Positions 9,248 to 18,189 of a DNA stretch of 64,000 nt are shown in pieces (position 1 is the first letter of the stretch; each line of letters starts with the position of its first letter). Under the pieces are notes generated by a model. The model saw nothing but the letters and a program-made list of their open reading frames with translations. It did no database searches and had not been told where the DNA came from. The stretch covers positions 167,469 to 231,468 of the forward strand of contig NZ_RKLN01000002.1 of the NCBI RefSeq assembly GCF_004011835.1, written 5' to 3'. The position numbers and the translations under genes were made by a program. The stretch comes from Rhodococcus spongiicola. GTDB lineage: Bacteria > Actinomycetota > Actinomycetes > Mycobacteriales > Mycobacteriaceae.

Positions 9248-10588
9248 ATGAGCACCGCGGTCCGCCCGACGGCCGGTGACTCCGACCTTCCGGCCGGGCG
9301 AGTTCACGACATTCTGCGAGCGCACATGCTCGCGGACGGATTCGACCTGGTCCTCGACCTCGAGACCTCTTTGGGCACGCACGTCGTCGATCTGCGCGAC
9401 GGCACCGTCTACCTCGACATGTTCGGTTTCTTCGCCTCGTCGGCACTCGGCATGAACCATCCGGCGCTCGCCGACGACGCCCAGTTCCGGGACGAACTCG
9501 CGACGGCTGCGATCAACAAACCCAGCAACTCGGACGTCTACACCGTGCCGATGGCGCGGTTCGTCGACACCTTCGCCCGCGTTCTCGGGGACCCTGCGCT
9601 GCCGCACCTGTTCTTCGTCGACGGCGGCACCCTCGCCGTGGAGAACGCGCTCAAGGTCGCGTTCGACTGGAAGAGCCGGCGCAACGAGGCGGCGGGGCGA
9701 GACCCGGCGCTCGGCACCCGCGTGCTGCACCTGACCGAAGCGTTCCACGGCCGCAGCGGGTACACGCTGTCGCTCACCAACACCGACCCCGCCAAGATCG
9801 CGCGCTTCCCCAAGTTCGACTGGCCGCGGATCGACGCGCCCTATCTCGCCGACGGCCGGGACGTCGCCGCCGCCGAGGACCTTGCACTCGAACAGGCGCG
9901 GCGCGCGTTCGCCGAGCATCCGCACGACATCGCGTGTTTCCTCGCCGAGCCCATCCAGGGCGAGGGGGGAGATCACCACTTCCGGCCGGAGTTCTTTCGT
10001 CGTATGCACGCACTGTGCGTCGAGAACGACGCGCTGTTCATATTCGACGAGGTCCAGACTGGTTGCGGCCTGACCGGCACCGCGTGGGCGTACCAGCAGC
10101 TCGGCGTCACACCGGATGTCGTCTCGTTCGGCAAGAAGACACAAGTGTGCGGAATCATGGCCGGCGGCCGCGTCGACGAGATCCACGACAACGTCTTCGA
10201 AGTCAGCTCGCGCATCAACTCCACGTGGGGCGGCAACCTCACCGACATGGTGCGGGCGCGGCGCATCCTCGAGGTCATCGACGAGGACCGGTTGATCGAC
10301 CGCGCGCGGCTCTGCGGGGCCCATCTTCTCGGCCGACTCGCAAACCTTGCCGCTACCCACGATGCCGTCACCGAACCCCGCGGACGGGGGCTGATGTGCG
10401 CAATCACCCTCCCGACCCCCGAGTTCCGGGACCGGGTTCTGATCGAGTTGCGGGAGCGCGAGCACGTGCTGTTCCTCGCGACCGGTGAGCGCGGGATCCG
10501 ATTCCGGCCACCGCTCACGGTGACCATCGCGGAACTCGACGCGGCCGTCGACGCGATCGACCGGGTGCTCGTCCGGACGACACCGTAG
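9248..10588 (+). CDS. lat: L-lysine 6-transaminase
   Basis: PLP-dependent class III aminotransferase, 446 aa, moving the epsilon-amino group of L-lysine to 2-oxoglutarate and giving the semialdehyde that cyclises to piperidine-6-carboxylate. Visible signatures are FVDGGTLAVENALKVAFDWK in the N-terminal half, IFDEVQTGCGLTG (the cofactor-binding Asp, about residue 267) and FGKKTQVCG with the Schiff-base Lys at 296 or 297. It matches the mycobacterial Lat (Rv3290c) in length and motifs. The ATG at 9248 is 65 bp from the divergent hglS start. The lrpA-type regulator that adjoins lat in M. tuberculosis is not present here. Confidence 0.95.
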   Translation: MSTAVRPTAGDSDLPAGRVHDILRAHMLADGFDLVLDLETSLGTHVVDLRDGTVYLDMFGFFASSALGMNHPALADDAQFRDELATAAINKPSNSDVYTVPMARFVDTFARVLGDPALPHLFFVDGGTLAVENALKVAFDWKSRRNEAAGRDPALGTRVLHLTEAFHGRSGYTLSLTNTDPAKIARFPKFDWPRIDAPYLADGRDVAAAEDLALEQARRAFAEHPHDIACFLAEPIQGEGGDHHFRPEFFRRMHALCVENDALFIFDEVQTGCGLTGTAWAYQQLGVTPDVVSFGKKTQVCGIMAGGRVDEIHDNVFEVSSRINSTWGGNLTDMVRARRILEVIDEDRLIDRARLCGAHLLGRLANLAATHDAVTEPRGRGLMCAITLPTPEFRDRVLIELREREHVLFLATGERGIRFRPPLTVTIAELDAAVDAIDRVLVRTTP

Positions 10589-10656
10589 AGTCCGTCGGCC
10601 CGAGTACCGGGTGATGCGACGCGCAGAAGTGGTGTGACCCAAGGTGTTCCTCAGAT

Positions 10657-10674
10657 CTCGTTACGATCAACGAG
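10657..10674. promoter_or_regulatory. Inverted repeat upstream of the MBL-Rieske gene
   Basis: CTCGTT and AACGAG form perfect 6-bp arms around ACGATC, 20 bp before the Shine-Dalgarno at 10681-10689. A further TAACGAG follows. It could be a repressor operator or a leader hairpin; no regulator can be assigned. Confidence 0.35.
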
Positions 10675-10694
10675 GTCTAACGAGGAGGAAACGA

Positions 10695-12257
10695 GTGCGG
10701 ATCACCAGTGTCGGACACGCCGGATTCCACATCCAGACCGAAGCGGGGTCTGTTCTCTGCGACCCATGGGTGAACCCTGCGTACTTCGCGTCGTGGTTCC
10801 CGTTTCCCGACAACACCGGACTCGACTGGGACACACTCGGCAATGTCGACTACCTGTACGTCTCACACCTGCACAAGGACCACTTCGATCCGGGGACGCT
10901 CACCAACCACGTCAACAAGGACGCGACTGTCCTGCTGCCCGACTACCCGGTGCCGGACCTCGAGCGTGAACTCCGGGCGCTCGGTTTCACCAAGTTCTTC
11001 GCGACCCAGAACTCAGTCAAACACACCGTCTGTGGACCCAAGGGTGACCTGGACATCATGATCATCGCGCTCCGGGCCCCGGCCGACGGCCCGATCGGCG
11101 ACTCCGGGCTGGTCGTCTCCGACGGTGAGACGGTGTGCTTCGACATGAACGACGCCCGCCCCGTCGAGATGGACCCGATGCTCGAGGCCTTCGGCAAGGT
11201 CGACATCCACCTGCTGCAGTACTCGGGCGCCATCTGGTACCCGATGGTCTACGACATCCCGGCCGGCACCAAGCGCAACTTCGGGAAGCAGAAGCGTCAG
11301 CGCGGCATGGACCGCTGTCGCAGCTATATCGACCACGTCGGTGCCACCTGGGTCGTGCCGTCCGCCGGCCCGCCGGTGTTTCTCGACCCCGCGCTGCGCG
11401 ACCTCAACGACGTCGCCCCGAGGGCCAGCGACGACAACGGCAACATCTTCCCGGACCAGATCGTGTTCCTCGAGCAGATGCGCATCCACGGCAACGATGG
11501 AGGCCTGTTGATGATCCCGGGCTCGACCGTCGACGTCCGCGGCGAGAAGGCCACGCTCACGCACCCCGTTCCGGATGCCGAGATCGAACAGATCTTCACC
11601 GACAAGGCCGCCTACATCGAGGCCATGGCGCAGCGGATGGCGCCGGTCATCGAGGCTGAGAAGGCCAGGTGGGCTCCCGCTGAGGGGGAACCGCTGCTCG
11701 GCCCGCTCAGGGCGAAGTTCGAGCCGATCATGGCGCAGTCCGACCTGATCTGCGACGGCATCGGCTACCCGGTCGGCCTGGTGATGGGCGACGAGACCGT
11801 CGTACTCGATTTTCCGAACCGCATCGTTCGCGAGCCGGAGGCGGGCGAGGGTAAATACCGATACGGCTTCCGTATCGCACCTGAGCTGGTGCGTACAGTC
11901 CTGCGCGACGACGAGCCGGACTGGGTCAACACGATTTTCCTGTCCACCCGTTTCGAGGCGTGGCGCGTCGGGGGCTACAACGAATTCCTCTACACGTTCT
12001 TCAAGTGCCTCACCGATGAGCGCATCGCATACGCCGACGGGTGGTTCGCCGAGGCTCACGACGATATCGCGTCGATCGAGGTGGGCGGCTATGAGATCCA
12101 GCGACGCTGTCCGCACCTGAAGGCAGACCTGACGAAGTTCGGCGTCGTCGACGGCTCCAATCTCACGTGCAACCTGCACGGCTGGCAGTGGGACCTCGAG
12201 ACCGGTCGATGCAGGACCTCCCAGGGTCATGAGCTGAGGTCCAAGGGGCTCGTCTAG
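10695..12257 (+). CDS. Metallo-beta-lactamase fold protein with C-terminal Rieske [2Fe-2S] domain
   Basis: Two-domain protein of 520 aa. The N-terminal part is an UlaG-like metallo-beta-lactamase fold with GHAGFHIQTEAGS near the start and the metal motif SHLHKDHFD. The C-terminal Rieske domain has CPH and CNLHGWQWD as the 2Cys/2His cluster ligands (about residues 477-500). The domain pair recalls CMP-N-acetylneuraminate hydroxylase (Rieske first there) and, from memory, M. tuberculosis Rv3818; the substrate is unknown. I chose the GTG at 10695 because GAGGAGG precedes it and the fold begins at once; the frame also extends 17 codons upstream. Nine bases separate it from the phosphatase gene, so co-transcription is likely. 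Confidence 0.85.
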   Translation: MRITSVGHAGFHIQTEAGSVLCDPWVNPAYFASWFPFPDNTGLDWDTLGNVDYLYVSHLHKDHFDPGTLTNHVNKDATVLLPDYPVPDLERELRALGFTKFFATQNSVKHTVCGPKGDLDIMIIALRAPADGPIGDSGLVVSDGETVCFDMNDARPVEMDPMLEAFGKVDIHLLQYSGAIWYPMVYDIPAGTKRNFGKQKRQRGMDRCRSYIDHVGATWVVPSAGPPVFLDPALRDLNDVAPRASDDNGNIFPDQIVFLEQMRIHGNDGGLLMIPGSTVDVRGEKATLTHPVPDAEIEQIFTDKAAYIEAMAQRMAPVIEAEKARWAPAEGEPLLGPLRAKFEPIMAQSDLICDGIGYPVGLVMGDETVVLDFPNRIVREPEAGEGKYRYGFRIAPELVRTVLRDDEPDWVNTIFLSTRFEAWRVGGYNEFLYTFFKCLTDERIAYADGWFAEAHDDIASIEVGGYEIQRRCPHLKADLTKFGVVDGSNLTCNLHGWQWDLETGRCRTSQGHELRSKGLV

Positions 12258-12266
12258 TTTGGGCGC

Positions 12267-13070
12267 ATGACGTCCACGAAGGGTGCGAGCATCCCGATCC
12301 AGTCCGTCCCCAACCTGCGCGACATCGGCGGGTACCGTACCCGCGACGGGGCCACCGTCCGGTTTGGTCGCTTCTACCGCTCGACGCACCTCAGCAAGAT
12401 CAGCGTCGACGACGCGCCGCGAATTGCGGATCTCGGCCTCGCGACGGTCTTCGACCTGCGCACGGAATCCGAGCGCGAGGCCGCGCCGGACAAGTTGCCG
12501 GAGTCGGTTCGTGAGGTGGCTTTGGACGTTCTCGCCGACAAGGCCTATCGGTCGGTGCCGGCGCAGATGCAGGCGGTCCTTTCGGATCCGTCGATCGCCC
12601 AGTCGATGCTCGGCGACAACCGCGCCCTCGACTACTTCCTCGGCAGCTATCGCGACTTCGTGACCCTGCCCAGCGCGGTGGTGTCGTACCGCACCCTGTT
12701 CACCGATCTCGCGGAGCGGGCGAACCTGCCGGCCCTCGTGCACTGCACGACCGGCAAGGACCGCACCGGGTGGGCCGCGGCGTCGCTTTTGCTGCTGTTG
12801 GGTGTCGACGAGGACGACGTCTTCCACGACTACCTGCTCACCAACACCCAACTGCTGCCGGCGTTCGAGTCGGTGTTCGACAGGTTCGCCGATGCCGGCG
12901 GAGATCCGGAACTGTTGAAGCAGGTGGTCGGGGTTCGACTGGACTACCTGAAGGCTGCGCTGGATCACATGCGGGAGAACTTCGGGTCGATCGAGGGCTA
13001 CTTCGCCGACGGTCTCGGTATCGACGCCGCGGGACGGGAGTCGATCCGGACCCACCTGCTCGAGGGCTGA
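12267..13070 (+). CDS. ptpB: PtpB-type tyrosine/phosphoinositide protein phosphatase
   Basis: Protein of 267 aa with the CX5R P-loop HCTTGKDRTG: Cys160 is the predicted nucleophile and Arg166 the phosphate-binding Arg, the same Cys number as I recall for M. tuberculosis PtpB (Rv0153c). The N-terminal NLRDIGGYRT and GRFYRSTHLSKI signatures and LGLATVFDLRTESER are typical of this family, which dephosphorylates phosphotyrosine, phosphoserine/threonine and phosphoinositides. No signal peptide is seen, as for the secreted mycobacterial enzyme. Its location differs from M. tuberculosis and it follows the MBL-Rieske gene by 9 bp. The function here (signalling or general phosphatase) is not determined by the sequence. 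Confidence 0.87.
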   Translation: MTSTKGASIPIQSVPNLRDIGGYRTRDGATVRFGRFYRSTHLSKISVDDAPRIADLGLATVFDLRTESEREAAPDKLPESVREVALDVLADKAYRSVPAQMQAVLSDPSIAQSMLGDNRALDYFLGSYRDFVTLPSAVVSYRTLFTDLAERANLPALVHCTTGKDRTGWAAASLLLLLGVDEDDVFHDYLLTNTQLLPAFESVFDRFADAGGDPELLKQVVGVRLDYLKAALDHMRENFGSIEGYFADGLGIDAAGRESIRTHLLEG

Positions 13071-13104
13071 CTTCGAACCCGACGCTGCCGCCGGCGGCTG
13101 GTAC

Positions 13105-13459
13105 TCACACCGAGATGCGCATCGGACGGGCAAGCACCCGTGCCAGCACCAGCCCGATCGCGATGCCGACCGTGTCGGCGGCCGCGTCCCACACCGAGCC
13201 GCTGCGCTGGATCGGAAGTGCGCCCTGCAGCACCTCGGACACGGCGGCGAACGCCAGCAGCCACCCGGCGGTCCAAACGACACCGATGCGGGCGTAACGC
13301 GACGTCACTGCCAGGGCTGCGAACATCAGGGCGTGGGTGAGCTTGTCGCTGTTCTCCGGCCCGCTCGGGACCGTGGGACCCGGGGGAGAACAGCATCACG
13401 AGAACGATGACCGTTGTGATCGCGAGCGGCACGAACCGCGCGTCGAGCCTGTCGGACAC
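13105..13459 (-). pseudogene. VanZ-like membrane protein gene with a frameshift
   Basis: The N-terminal part reads in one frame from a GTG at 13459 (SDRLDARFVPLAITTVIV, then VMLFSPG). The C-terminal part, with DKLTHALMFAALAV, EVLQGALP and SVWDAAADTVGIAIG, is in another. These are the landmarks of VanZ-like proteins: a His after DK, a Glu in the middle and a terminal D..AD..G. The frames join if one base is removed from the CCC-GGGGG run at 13379-13386, giving a continuous protein of about 118 aa with four membrane segments. It is either a recent inactivating indel or a sequencing error in a homopolymer. The ATG at 13326 would give only the C-terminal 73 aa. Confidence 0.7.
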
Positions 13460-13470
13460 AGCGACCGCCC

Positions 13471-13812
13471 TCAACGCTCGGCGAGGGCGAGCCCCAGGGC
13501 TCCAGCGGCGAACCGTTGCGCCGCCTCGAGGGCAGCGGCGAGCGCATCGTCGTGGCCGGGACGAGCCCAGCCGTCCACGACACACTCGGAGCCGTTCGGG
13601 GTCAGGCCGACCTCGGCGAGCAGCTCGCCCGTCGTCGGCTCACACACGGCCCACGAATAGTGCTCGTCACCGGCCCATTGTCGGGAGCGCTCGGCGACGT
13701 AGTCGGTGTCCTCGATACCACCTTCGCGCAGCGCCGGCCGGTCGTCGACACGCTCGTCGGCCCGGAGGGCACGCAGGTACCAGGATCCGGCATTTATCTC
13801 GATCGGTTCCAT
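13471..13812 (-). CDS. Short GNAT-like protein (C-terminally truncated)
   Basis: Protein of 113 aa beginning WYLRALRADERVDDRPAL, then SWAVCEPTTGELLAEVGL and WARPGHDDALAAALEAAQRFAAGALGL. This follows the first two thirds of RimJ/RimL-type N-acetyltransferases, but the sequence stops where the usual N..S..VA..GF segment would begin, so the acetyl-CoA fold is incomplete. It may be a remnant or a family of natural short forms. The start codon overlaps the DUF1707 gene stop by one base (TGATG at 13810-13814), indicating an operon. It ends 11 bp before the VanZ-like gene. Confidence 0.65.
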   Translation of the reverse strand: MEPIEINAGSWYLRALRADERVDDRPALREGGIEDTDYVAERSRQWAGDEHYSWAVCEPTTGELLAEVGLTPNGSECVVDGWARPGHDDALAAALEAAQRFAAGALGLALAER

Positions 13813-14225
13813 CAGCGGCCGCTGTGTCCTTTACCGCTGCGTCCCTTGCCGCCGAACAGGACTGCCGCCGTCGCGGGGATGAGGAGGAAGAACAACCAAC
13901 TGTGGTCGATCGGCACCAGGAAGAAGAGCGCGAGCGCCACGAAGGGGAGCACCGCCATGACGGTGTTGCGCCAAGACCGGCCGTTGACGGTTTCGGAGGG
14001 GGTGCTCGTCCCTGTGGCCGGTTCTGACTCCGCGGCCGAACTGAGCGCAGGCAGGTCGGTGAATACCTTGTCGAGTTGGCCGCGCGTCGCGGCTGCGGCA
14101 ATATGCCCACTGCGCTCGTCGAACTCGGCGACCGTGAGGCGACCGTCGCCGAAGTGCTGAGTCAGCGCCTCGAGCGCCTCTTCGCGTTCTGCGGTGCCGA
14201 TACGGATGTCGGGAACGTCGGCCAT
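13812..14225 (-). CDS. DUF1707 domain membrane protein
   Basis: Protein of 137 aa. Residues about 5-55 form the DUF1707 domain (DIRIGTAEREEALEALTQHF, GRLTVAEFDERS, AATRGQLDKVFTDLP), a short helical module frequent in actinobacterial membrane and regulatory proteins. A Ser/Thr-rich linker leads to two close hydrophobic segments (about 90-107 and 110-125) and a basic Gly/Lys tail. The ATG at 14225 is preferred over the TTG two codons upstream. It is first in a minus-strand group with the GNAT-like and VanZ-like genes. The biochemical role is unknown. Confidence 0.8.
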   Translation of the reverse strand: MADVPDIRIGTAEREEALEALTQHFGDGRLTVAEFDERSGHIAAAATRGQLDKVFTDLPALSSAAESEPATGTSTPSETVNGRSWRNTVMAVLPFVALALFFLVPIDHSWLFFLLIPATAAVLFGGKGRSGKGHSGR

Positions 14226-14279
14226 GTCCAAAGACTACTAAGACTGCTGAGAATCCTGGGAGCACCACCCGCCCAGAGT

Positions 14280-14323
14280 GCTGTGCGCGCCCCCGAATCC
14301 GGGATCCGTGGGGCGCGCACAGC
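14280..14323. terminator. Strong hairpin after accA3
   Basis: Perfect 14-bp arms, GCTGTGCGCGCCCC at 14280-14293 and its complement at 14310-14323, with a 16-base loop. It begins 19 bp beyond the accA3 stop. There is no T run, which is common for actinobacterial terminators. Confidence 0.7.
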
Positions 14324-14341
14324 GCTGGAACAGGTGGGGCG

Positions 14342-16147
14342 CTACTTGAGTTCGGCCAGGACCGTGCCCTGCGTGATGGCGGCGCCGGGCTCGACCTTCA
14401 GGCCCGTGACGACACCGGACTTGTGCGCGGTGACCGGGTTTTCCATCTTCATGGCTTCGAGGACGACGATCAGATCACCCTCGGCGACCTCCTGGCCCTC
14501 CTCGACGGCGACCTTGACCACGGTGCCCTGCATGGGAGCGGTCACGGCATCACCGGACGCGGCACCGGCGCCGGCACCGCCGCGCTTGCGCGCCTTCGGC
14601 TTCTTGCGAATTGCCCCGCTCGCGCCGCCCGAAGTACCGATCGAGAACGATCCGGGCAGCGACACCTCGACGCGACGGCCACCGACCTCGACGACGACCG
14701 CCTGGCGGGGGAGGTGCTCCTCGTCGTCCGCGACCGCGCCGGCTACCTTGTACGGCTCGATCGGGTTGTCCCACTCGGTTTCGATCCACTTGGTGTAGAC
14801 GTCGAACTTCTCGACCCCGTTCTCGTCGACACTGCCGATGAACGCGTCGTTCTCGACGATGTGGCGGTGGAACGGGATGACGGTGGCGAGGCCTTCGACC
14901 TCGTACTCGGCGAGCGCACGGCGGGCACGCTGCAGCGCCTGCTCACGGGTCTCGCCGGTGACGATCAGCTTGGCGAGCATCGAGTCGAACTGGCCGCCGA
15001 TGACATCGCCCGCGACGACCCCGGAGTCGACGCGCACGCCCGGTCCCGTGGGCTCCTTGTAGACGGTGATCGGGCCGGGAGCGGGCAGGAAGCCGCGGCC
15101 GGCGTCCTCACCGTTGATGCGGAACTCGAACGCGTGACCGCGAGGGGTCGGATCCTCGGTGATCTCGAGCTTCTCGCCATTGGCGATGCGGAACTGCTGA
15201 CGGACCAGGTCGATGCCGGCGGTCTCCTCGGTGACCGGGTGCTCGACCTGCAGGCGGGTGTTGACCTCGAGGAACGAGACGGTGTCGCCCTGGACCAGAT
15301 ACTCGACCGTGCCTGCGCCGTAGTAGCCGGACTCCCTGCAAATGGCCTTCGCGGACTCGTGGATGCGGCGACGCTGGTCGTCGGTCAAGAACGGTGCTGG
15401 GGCCTCCTCGACAAGCTTCTGGAAGCGGCGCTGCAGCGAGCAGTCACGGGTACCTGCGACGACGACGTTGCCGTGCGTGTCGGCGATCACCTGGGCCTCG
15501 ACGTGGCGAGCCTTGTCGAGGTACTGCTCGACGAAGCACTCGCCGCGGCCGAATGCGGCGGTCGCTTCGCGGGTGGCCGAGTCGAACAGTTCGGGGATCT
15601 CTTCGATGGTGTGTGCGACCTTCATGCCGCGTCCACCGCCACCGAAGGCGGCCTTGATCGCGACCGGGACGCCGTACTGCTTGGCGAACTCGACGACCTC
15701 GTCGGCGTTCTTGACGGGGTCCTTGGTGCCGGCCGCCATCGGTGCGTTGGCGCGCTCGGCGATATGGCGGGCGGTGACCTTGTCACCGAGGTCGCGGATG
15801 GACTGCGGCGAAGGGCCGATCCAGATCAGACCCGCGTCGAGTACTGCCTGCGCGAAGTCGGCGTTCTCGGAAAGGAAGCCGTAGCCGGGGTGAATAGCGT
15901 CGGCGCCGGACTTCGCTGCGGCGTCGAGGATCTTGTCGAACACCAGGTAGGACTCGGCGGAGGTTTGGCCGCCCAGGGCGAACGCCTCGTCAGCGAGTTT
16001 CACGAACTGTGCGTCCGCGTCCGGTTCGGCGTAGACGGCGACGCTGCCGTACCCGGCGTCCTTTGCGGCCCGGATCACCCGCACAGCGATCTCGCCGCGG
16101 TTGGCGACGAGCACCTTCGTGATTTGCGCGCTGGCTTGAGTGGGCAC
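14342..16147 (-). CDS. accA3: Acyl-CoA carboxylase alpha subunit (biotin carboxylase plus biotin carrier)
   Basis: Protein of 601 aa with biotin carboxylase (residues 10-450) and a C-terminal biotinyl domain. [14 protein letters not shown] opens the BC domain; [10 protein letters not shown] is the ATP-grasp glycine loop; [14 protein letters not shown] carries catalytic residues; [10 protein letters not shown] near 567 contains the biotinylated Lys. An Ala/Pro/Lys/Arg linker joins the parts. In mycobacteria AccA3 serves several carboxylases, making malonyl-CoA and methylmalonyl-CoA and carboxylating long-chain acyl-CoA for mycolate synthesis. The GTG at 16147 follows AGGAGG; the frame extends to an ATG at 16168 without a good site. 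The partner subunits accD5/accE5 and birA lie 3-5 kb away, and a 24-bp palindrome lies upstream. Confidence 0.96.
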   Translation of the reverse strand: MPTQASAQITKVLVANRGEIAVRVIRAAKDAGYGSVAVYAEPDADAQFVKLADEAFALGGQTSAESYLVFDKILDAAAKSGADAIHPGYGFLSENADFAQAVLDAGLIWIGPSPQSIRDLGDKVTARHIAERANAPMAAGTKDPVKNADEVVEFAKQYGVPVAIKAAFGGGGRGMKVAHTIEEIPELFDSATREATAAFGRGECFVEQYLDKARHVEAQVIADTHGNVVVAGTRDCSLQRRFQKLVEEAPAPFLTDDQRRRIHESAKAICRESGYYGAGTVEYLVQGDTVSFLEVNTRLQVEHPVTEETAGIDLVRQQFRIANGEKLEITEDPTPRGHAFEFRINGEDAGRGFLPAPGPITVYKEPTGPGVRVDSGVVAGDVIGGQFDSMLAKLIVTGETREQALQRARRALAEYEVEGLATVIPFHRHIVENDAFIGSVDENGVEKFDVYTKWIETEWDNPIEPYKVAGAVADDEEHLPRQAVVVEVGGRRVEVSLPGSFSIGTSGGASGAIRKKPKARKRGGAGAGAASGDAVTAPMQGTVVKVAVEEGQEVAEGDLIVVLEAMKMENPVTAHKSGVVTGLKVEPGAAITQGTVLAELK

Positions 16148-16237
16148 TGAGCCTCCTGTGTTTCGCATGGTAGGTCCCGCGGTTTGCTGGTGTCACCGAC
16201 AGGTGTTTGTTGGCATCTCATCGGAGTCTATGCACCA

Positions 16238-16261
16238 ATCCGGTTAACGATGTAACCGGAT
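16238..16261. promoter_or_regulatory. 24-bp palindromic operator candidate upstream of accA3
   Basis: Perfect 9-bp arms ATCCGGTTA (16238-16246) and TAACCGGAT (16253-16261) around ACGATG, about 90 bp before the accA3 start. The length and symmetry fit a TetR-type dimer site. Regulators of acyl-CoA carboxylase genes such as FasR are known in corynebacteria and mycobacteria, but I cannot confirm that this matches their site. Confidence 0.6.
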
Positions 16262-16334
16262 AGCGCTTACACATTAAGGGCTCAGTTCGTCGCCGCAACC
16301 CTACTGACCAGTAGCGCTGTAGTCATCCGCACGC

Positions 16335-16748
16335 TCAGCCGCGGAGGTGCCGCTTGATGCGCGCGAGCATGGCGCTCATGCCGCGCAACCGCAACGGGCT
16401 GACCGCGTCGGCCAGACCGAGCTCGGAATAGAAGTCGTCGGGAACCGCGAGAATCGTTGCAGCACTGTGTCCATCGAGTCCCTGGTGGAGGATCGATGCG
16501 AAACCGCGCGTCGTCGGGGCCTCGGCGGGCGCGCTGAAGTGCAGTTGGACCCTGTTCCGGTCGTTGCTGTCGACGAACAGGAACAGCGGCGACTGGCACT
16601 CGGGGACCGGCTCCATCGCGTCCTGCTGGAGTTCGGGCGGCAGGGGAGCCAGTTCCCGGCTGAACTCGAGCAGTAGTTGCAGCTTGTTCTGGCCGTCCAC
16701 GGCTGCGAAGTCGTCGACGATCTCTGCGAGGCTTTCGGGCAGGCTCAT
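16335..16748 (-). CDS. sufE: SufE-family sulfur acceptor
   Basis: Protein of 137 aa that accepts persulfide sulfur from a cysteine desulfurase and passes it on for Fe-S cluster or other sulfur chemistry. The acceptor Cys51 lies in [13 protein letters not shown], the same position as in E. coli Suf[38 protein letters not shown] is the usual C-terminal part, given here only as a shortened motif: DFYSELGL and SPLRLRGM. Its ATG overlaps the sseA stop by 4 bp (16745-16748). Coupling to a rhodanese suggests sulfur trafficking; the order matches Rv3284-Rv3283. Confidence 0.92.
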   Translation of the reverse strand: MSLPESLAEIVDDFAAVDGQNKLQLLLEFSRELAPLPPELQQDAMEPVPECQSPLFLFVDSNDRNRVQLHFSAPAEAPTTRGFASILHQGLDGHSAATILAVPDDFYSELGLADAVSPLRLRGMSAMLARIKRHLRG

Positions 16749-17668
16749 GAGGCGACCTCCCGGGCCGAACCCGGTGCGGCGCCCGGCGCCTCACCCGGTT
16801 CATCGCCCTTCACGATCGGCACTCGCACGACATTGCCCCACTCGGTCCATGAGCCGTCGTAGTTACGAACGCTCGGGTACCCCAGCAGGTGGGTCAGGAC
16901 GAACCAGGTGTGGCTCGACCGCTCACCGATCCGGCAGTACGCGACCACGTCGTCGTCGTGCGAGAAGTCCGCGTAGATCTGCTCGAGTTCCGGACGGCTG
17001 CGGAACCGTCCGTCCGGTGCCGCGGCGCGCGCCCACGGGATCGACACCGCGGTCGGGATATGGCCGCCCCGCAGCGCGCCCTCCTCCGGGTAGTCCGGCA
17101 TGTGGGTGCGTTCGCCGGTGTACTCCTGTGGGGAGCGCACGTCCACCAGCGGGCCGTTACCTAGGTGTGCGAGGACCTCGTGCCGGAACGCTCGAATCTG
17201 GCTGTCGTTGCGCTCCACCACCGGGTAATGGGTGGGTGCGGGAGCGGGGACGTCGAGGTTGGTGTCGCGACTCTCCGCCAACCACGCATCTCGGCCGCCG
17301 TCGAGCAGTCGGACGTCCTCGTGTCCGAACAGTGTGAAGACCCACAGCGCGTACGCGGCCCACCAATTGCTCTTGTCGCCGTAGATCACGACGGTGTCCG
17401 AGCGCTCGATGCCCTTGCGACCCATCAGGTCCGCGAACGCCTCCCCGTCGATGTAGTCCCGGGTGACCGGGTCGTTGAGGTCGAGGTGCCAATCGATCTT
17501 CAAGGCGCCGGGAATGTGCCCGATGTCGTAGAGCAGCACGTCTTCGTCCGACTCCACCACCTTCACACCGGGGGCGCCCAGGTTGGCGGACAGCCACTCG
17601 GTCGAGACGAGTCGCTCTGGATGGGCGTACGCAGCGAACGCGGGATTGGGGTCGGGTGCGACGGACAC
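16745..17668 (-). CDS. sseA: Thiosulfate/3-mercaptopyruvate sulfurtransferase
   Basis: Tandem rhodanese protein of 307 aa. The first domain (about 15-140, [20 protein letters not shown]) is inactive and lacks a catalytic Cys. The second (about 165-290) has [11 protein letters not shown] and the active loop [15 protein letters not shown] with Cys245, which carries the persulfide. The loop CRIGERS is typical of thiosulfate-type enzymes. The GTG at 17668 follows AGGAG; the frame extends 29 codons upstream into non-conserved sequence. It is operonic with the sufE-like gene. Confidence 0.92.
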   Translation of the reverse strand: MSVAPDPNPAFAAYAHPERLVSTEWLSANLGAPGVKVVESDEDVLLYDIGHIPGALKIDWHLDLNDPVTRDYIDGEAFADLMGRKGIERSDTVVIYGDKSNWWAAYALWVFTLFGHEDVRLLDGGRDAWLAESRDTNLDVPAPAPTHYPVVERNDSQIRAFRHEVLAHLGNGPLVDVRSPQEYTGERTHMPDYPEEGALRGGHIPTAVSIPWARAAAPDGRFRSRPELEQIYADFSHDDDVVAYCRIGERSSHTWFVLTHLLGYPSVRNYDGSWTEWGNVVRVPIVKGDEPGEAPGAAPGSAREVAS

Positions 17669-17793
17669 GGGTGGGCTCCTGGGGCAGATGTGGGTGGAGG
17701 GTTGTCCACTGTCGATTCTATGTGGTCCCCCACCAGTGGGAGCGGTCGAGATCACCCCCGGCTACCGGTGGGTAGTCAGTACCGTCGTGGATC

Positions 17794-18189
17794 GTGACAC
17801 GCCCCACCGACGACCGCCGCGATATAGCCGACCGCGCCGACATCGACAGGTTGGTGCGAGCGTTCTACGAGCGGGCTCTCGTCGATCCGGTCCTGGCGGC
17901 GGCATTCGAGACCCTCGCGACGATCGGGTTGGACGGCCACCTCCCCGTCGTGGGCGACTTCTGGGAGCAGATCCTGTTCCGCACCACGCGCTACCGAGGC
18001 GAATTCGCGATGGTCCACGAGGCGCTGAATCGGCAACACGGGCTCGCGGGCGAGAAACTCGCGCGGTGGCTGCATCTGTGGTGCGAGGCGGTCGACGCCG
18101 AATTCGCCGGACCCGACGCTGAACGGGCGAAGGCGAAAGCGATCGCTATGGCGGGCGCGCTGACGCGGAGCTGGAGACCGGCGACCTAG
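17794..18189 (+). CDS. Group III truncated haemoglobin
   Basis: Globin of 131 aa with the group III truncated haemoglobin pattern: DIDRLVRAFYERALVDPVLAAAF, HLPVVGDFWEQILF with Trp in the E helix, the region MVHEALNRQHGL, whose His is the probable proximal haem ligand, and RWLHLWCEAVD. Proteins of this group bind O2 and NO; proposed roles include NO or reactive-oxygen handling. The start is the GTG at 17794. It is divergent from sseA (125 bp), and its TAG overlaps the maf stop (18186-18189), so the two genes overlap tail to tail. Confidence 0.85.
   Translation: MTRPTDDRRDIADRADIDRLVRAFYERALVDPVLAAAFETLATIGLDGHLPVVGDFWEQILFRTTRYRGEFAMVHEALNRQHGLAGEKLARWLHLWCEAVDAEFAGPDAERAKAKAIAMAGALTRSWRPAT

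Noticed and set aside
11013-13283. A 756-codon minus-strand frame opposite the MBL-Rieske and phosphatase genes
   Set aside because: No domain signature; the plus-strand proteins are clearly real with conserved catalytic motifs.
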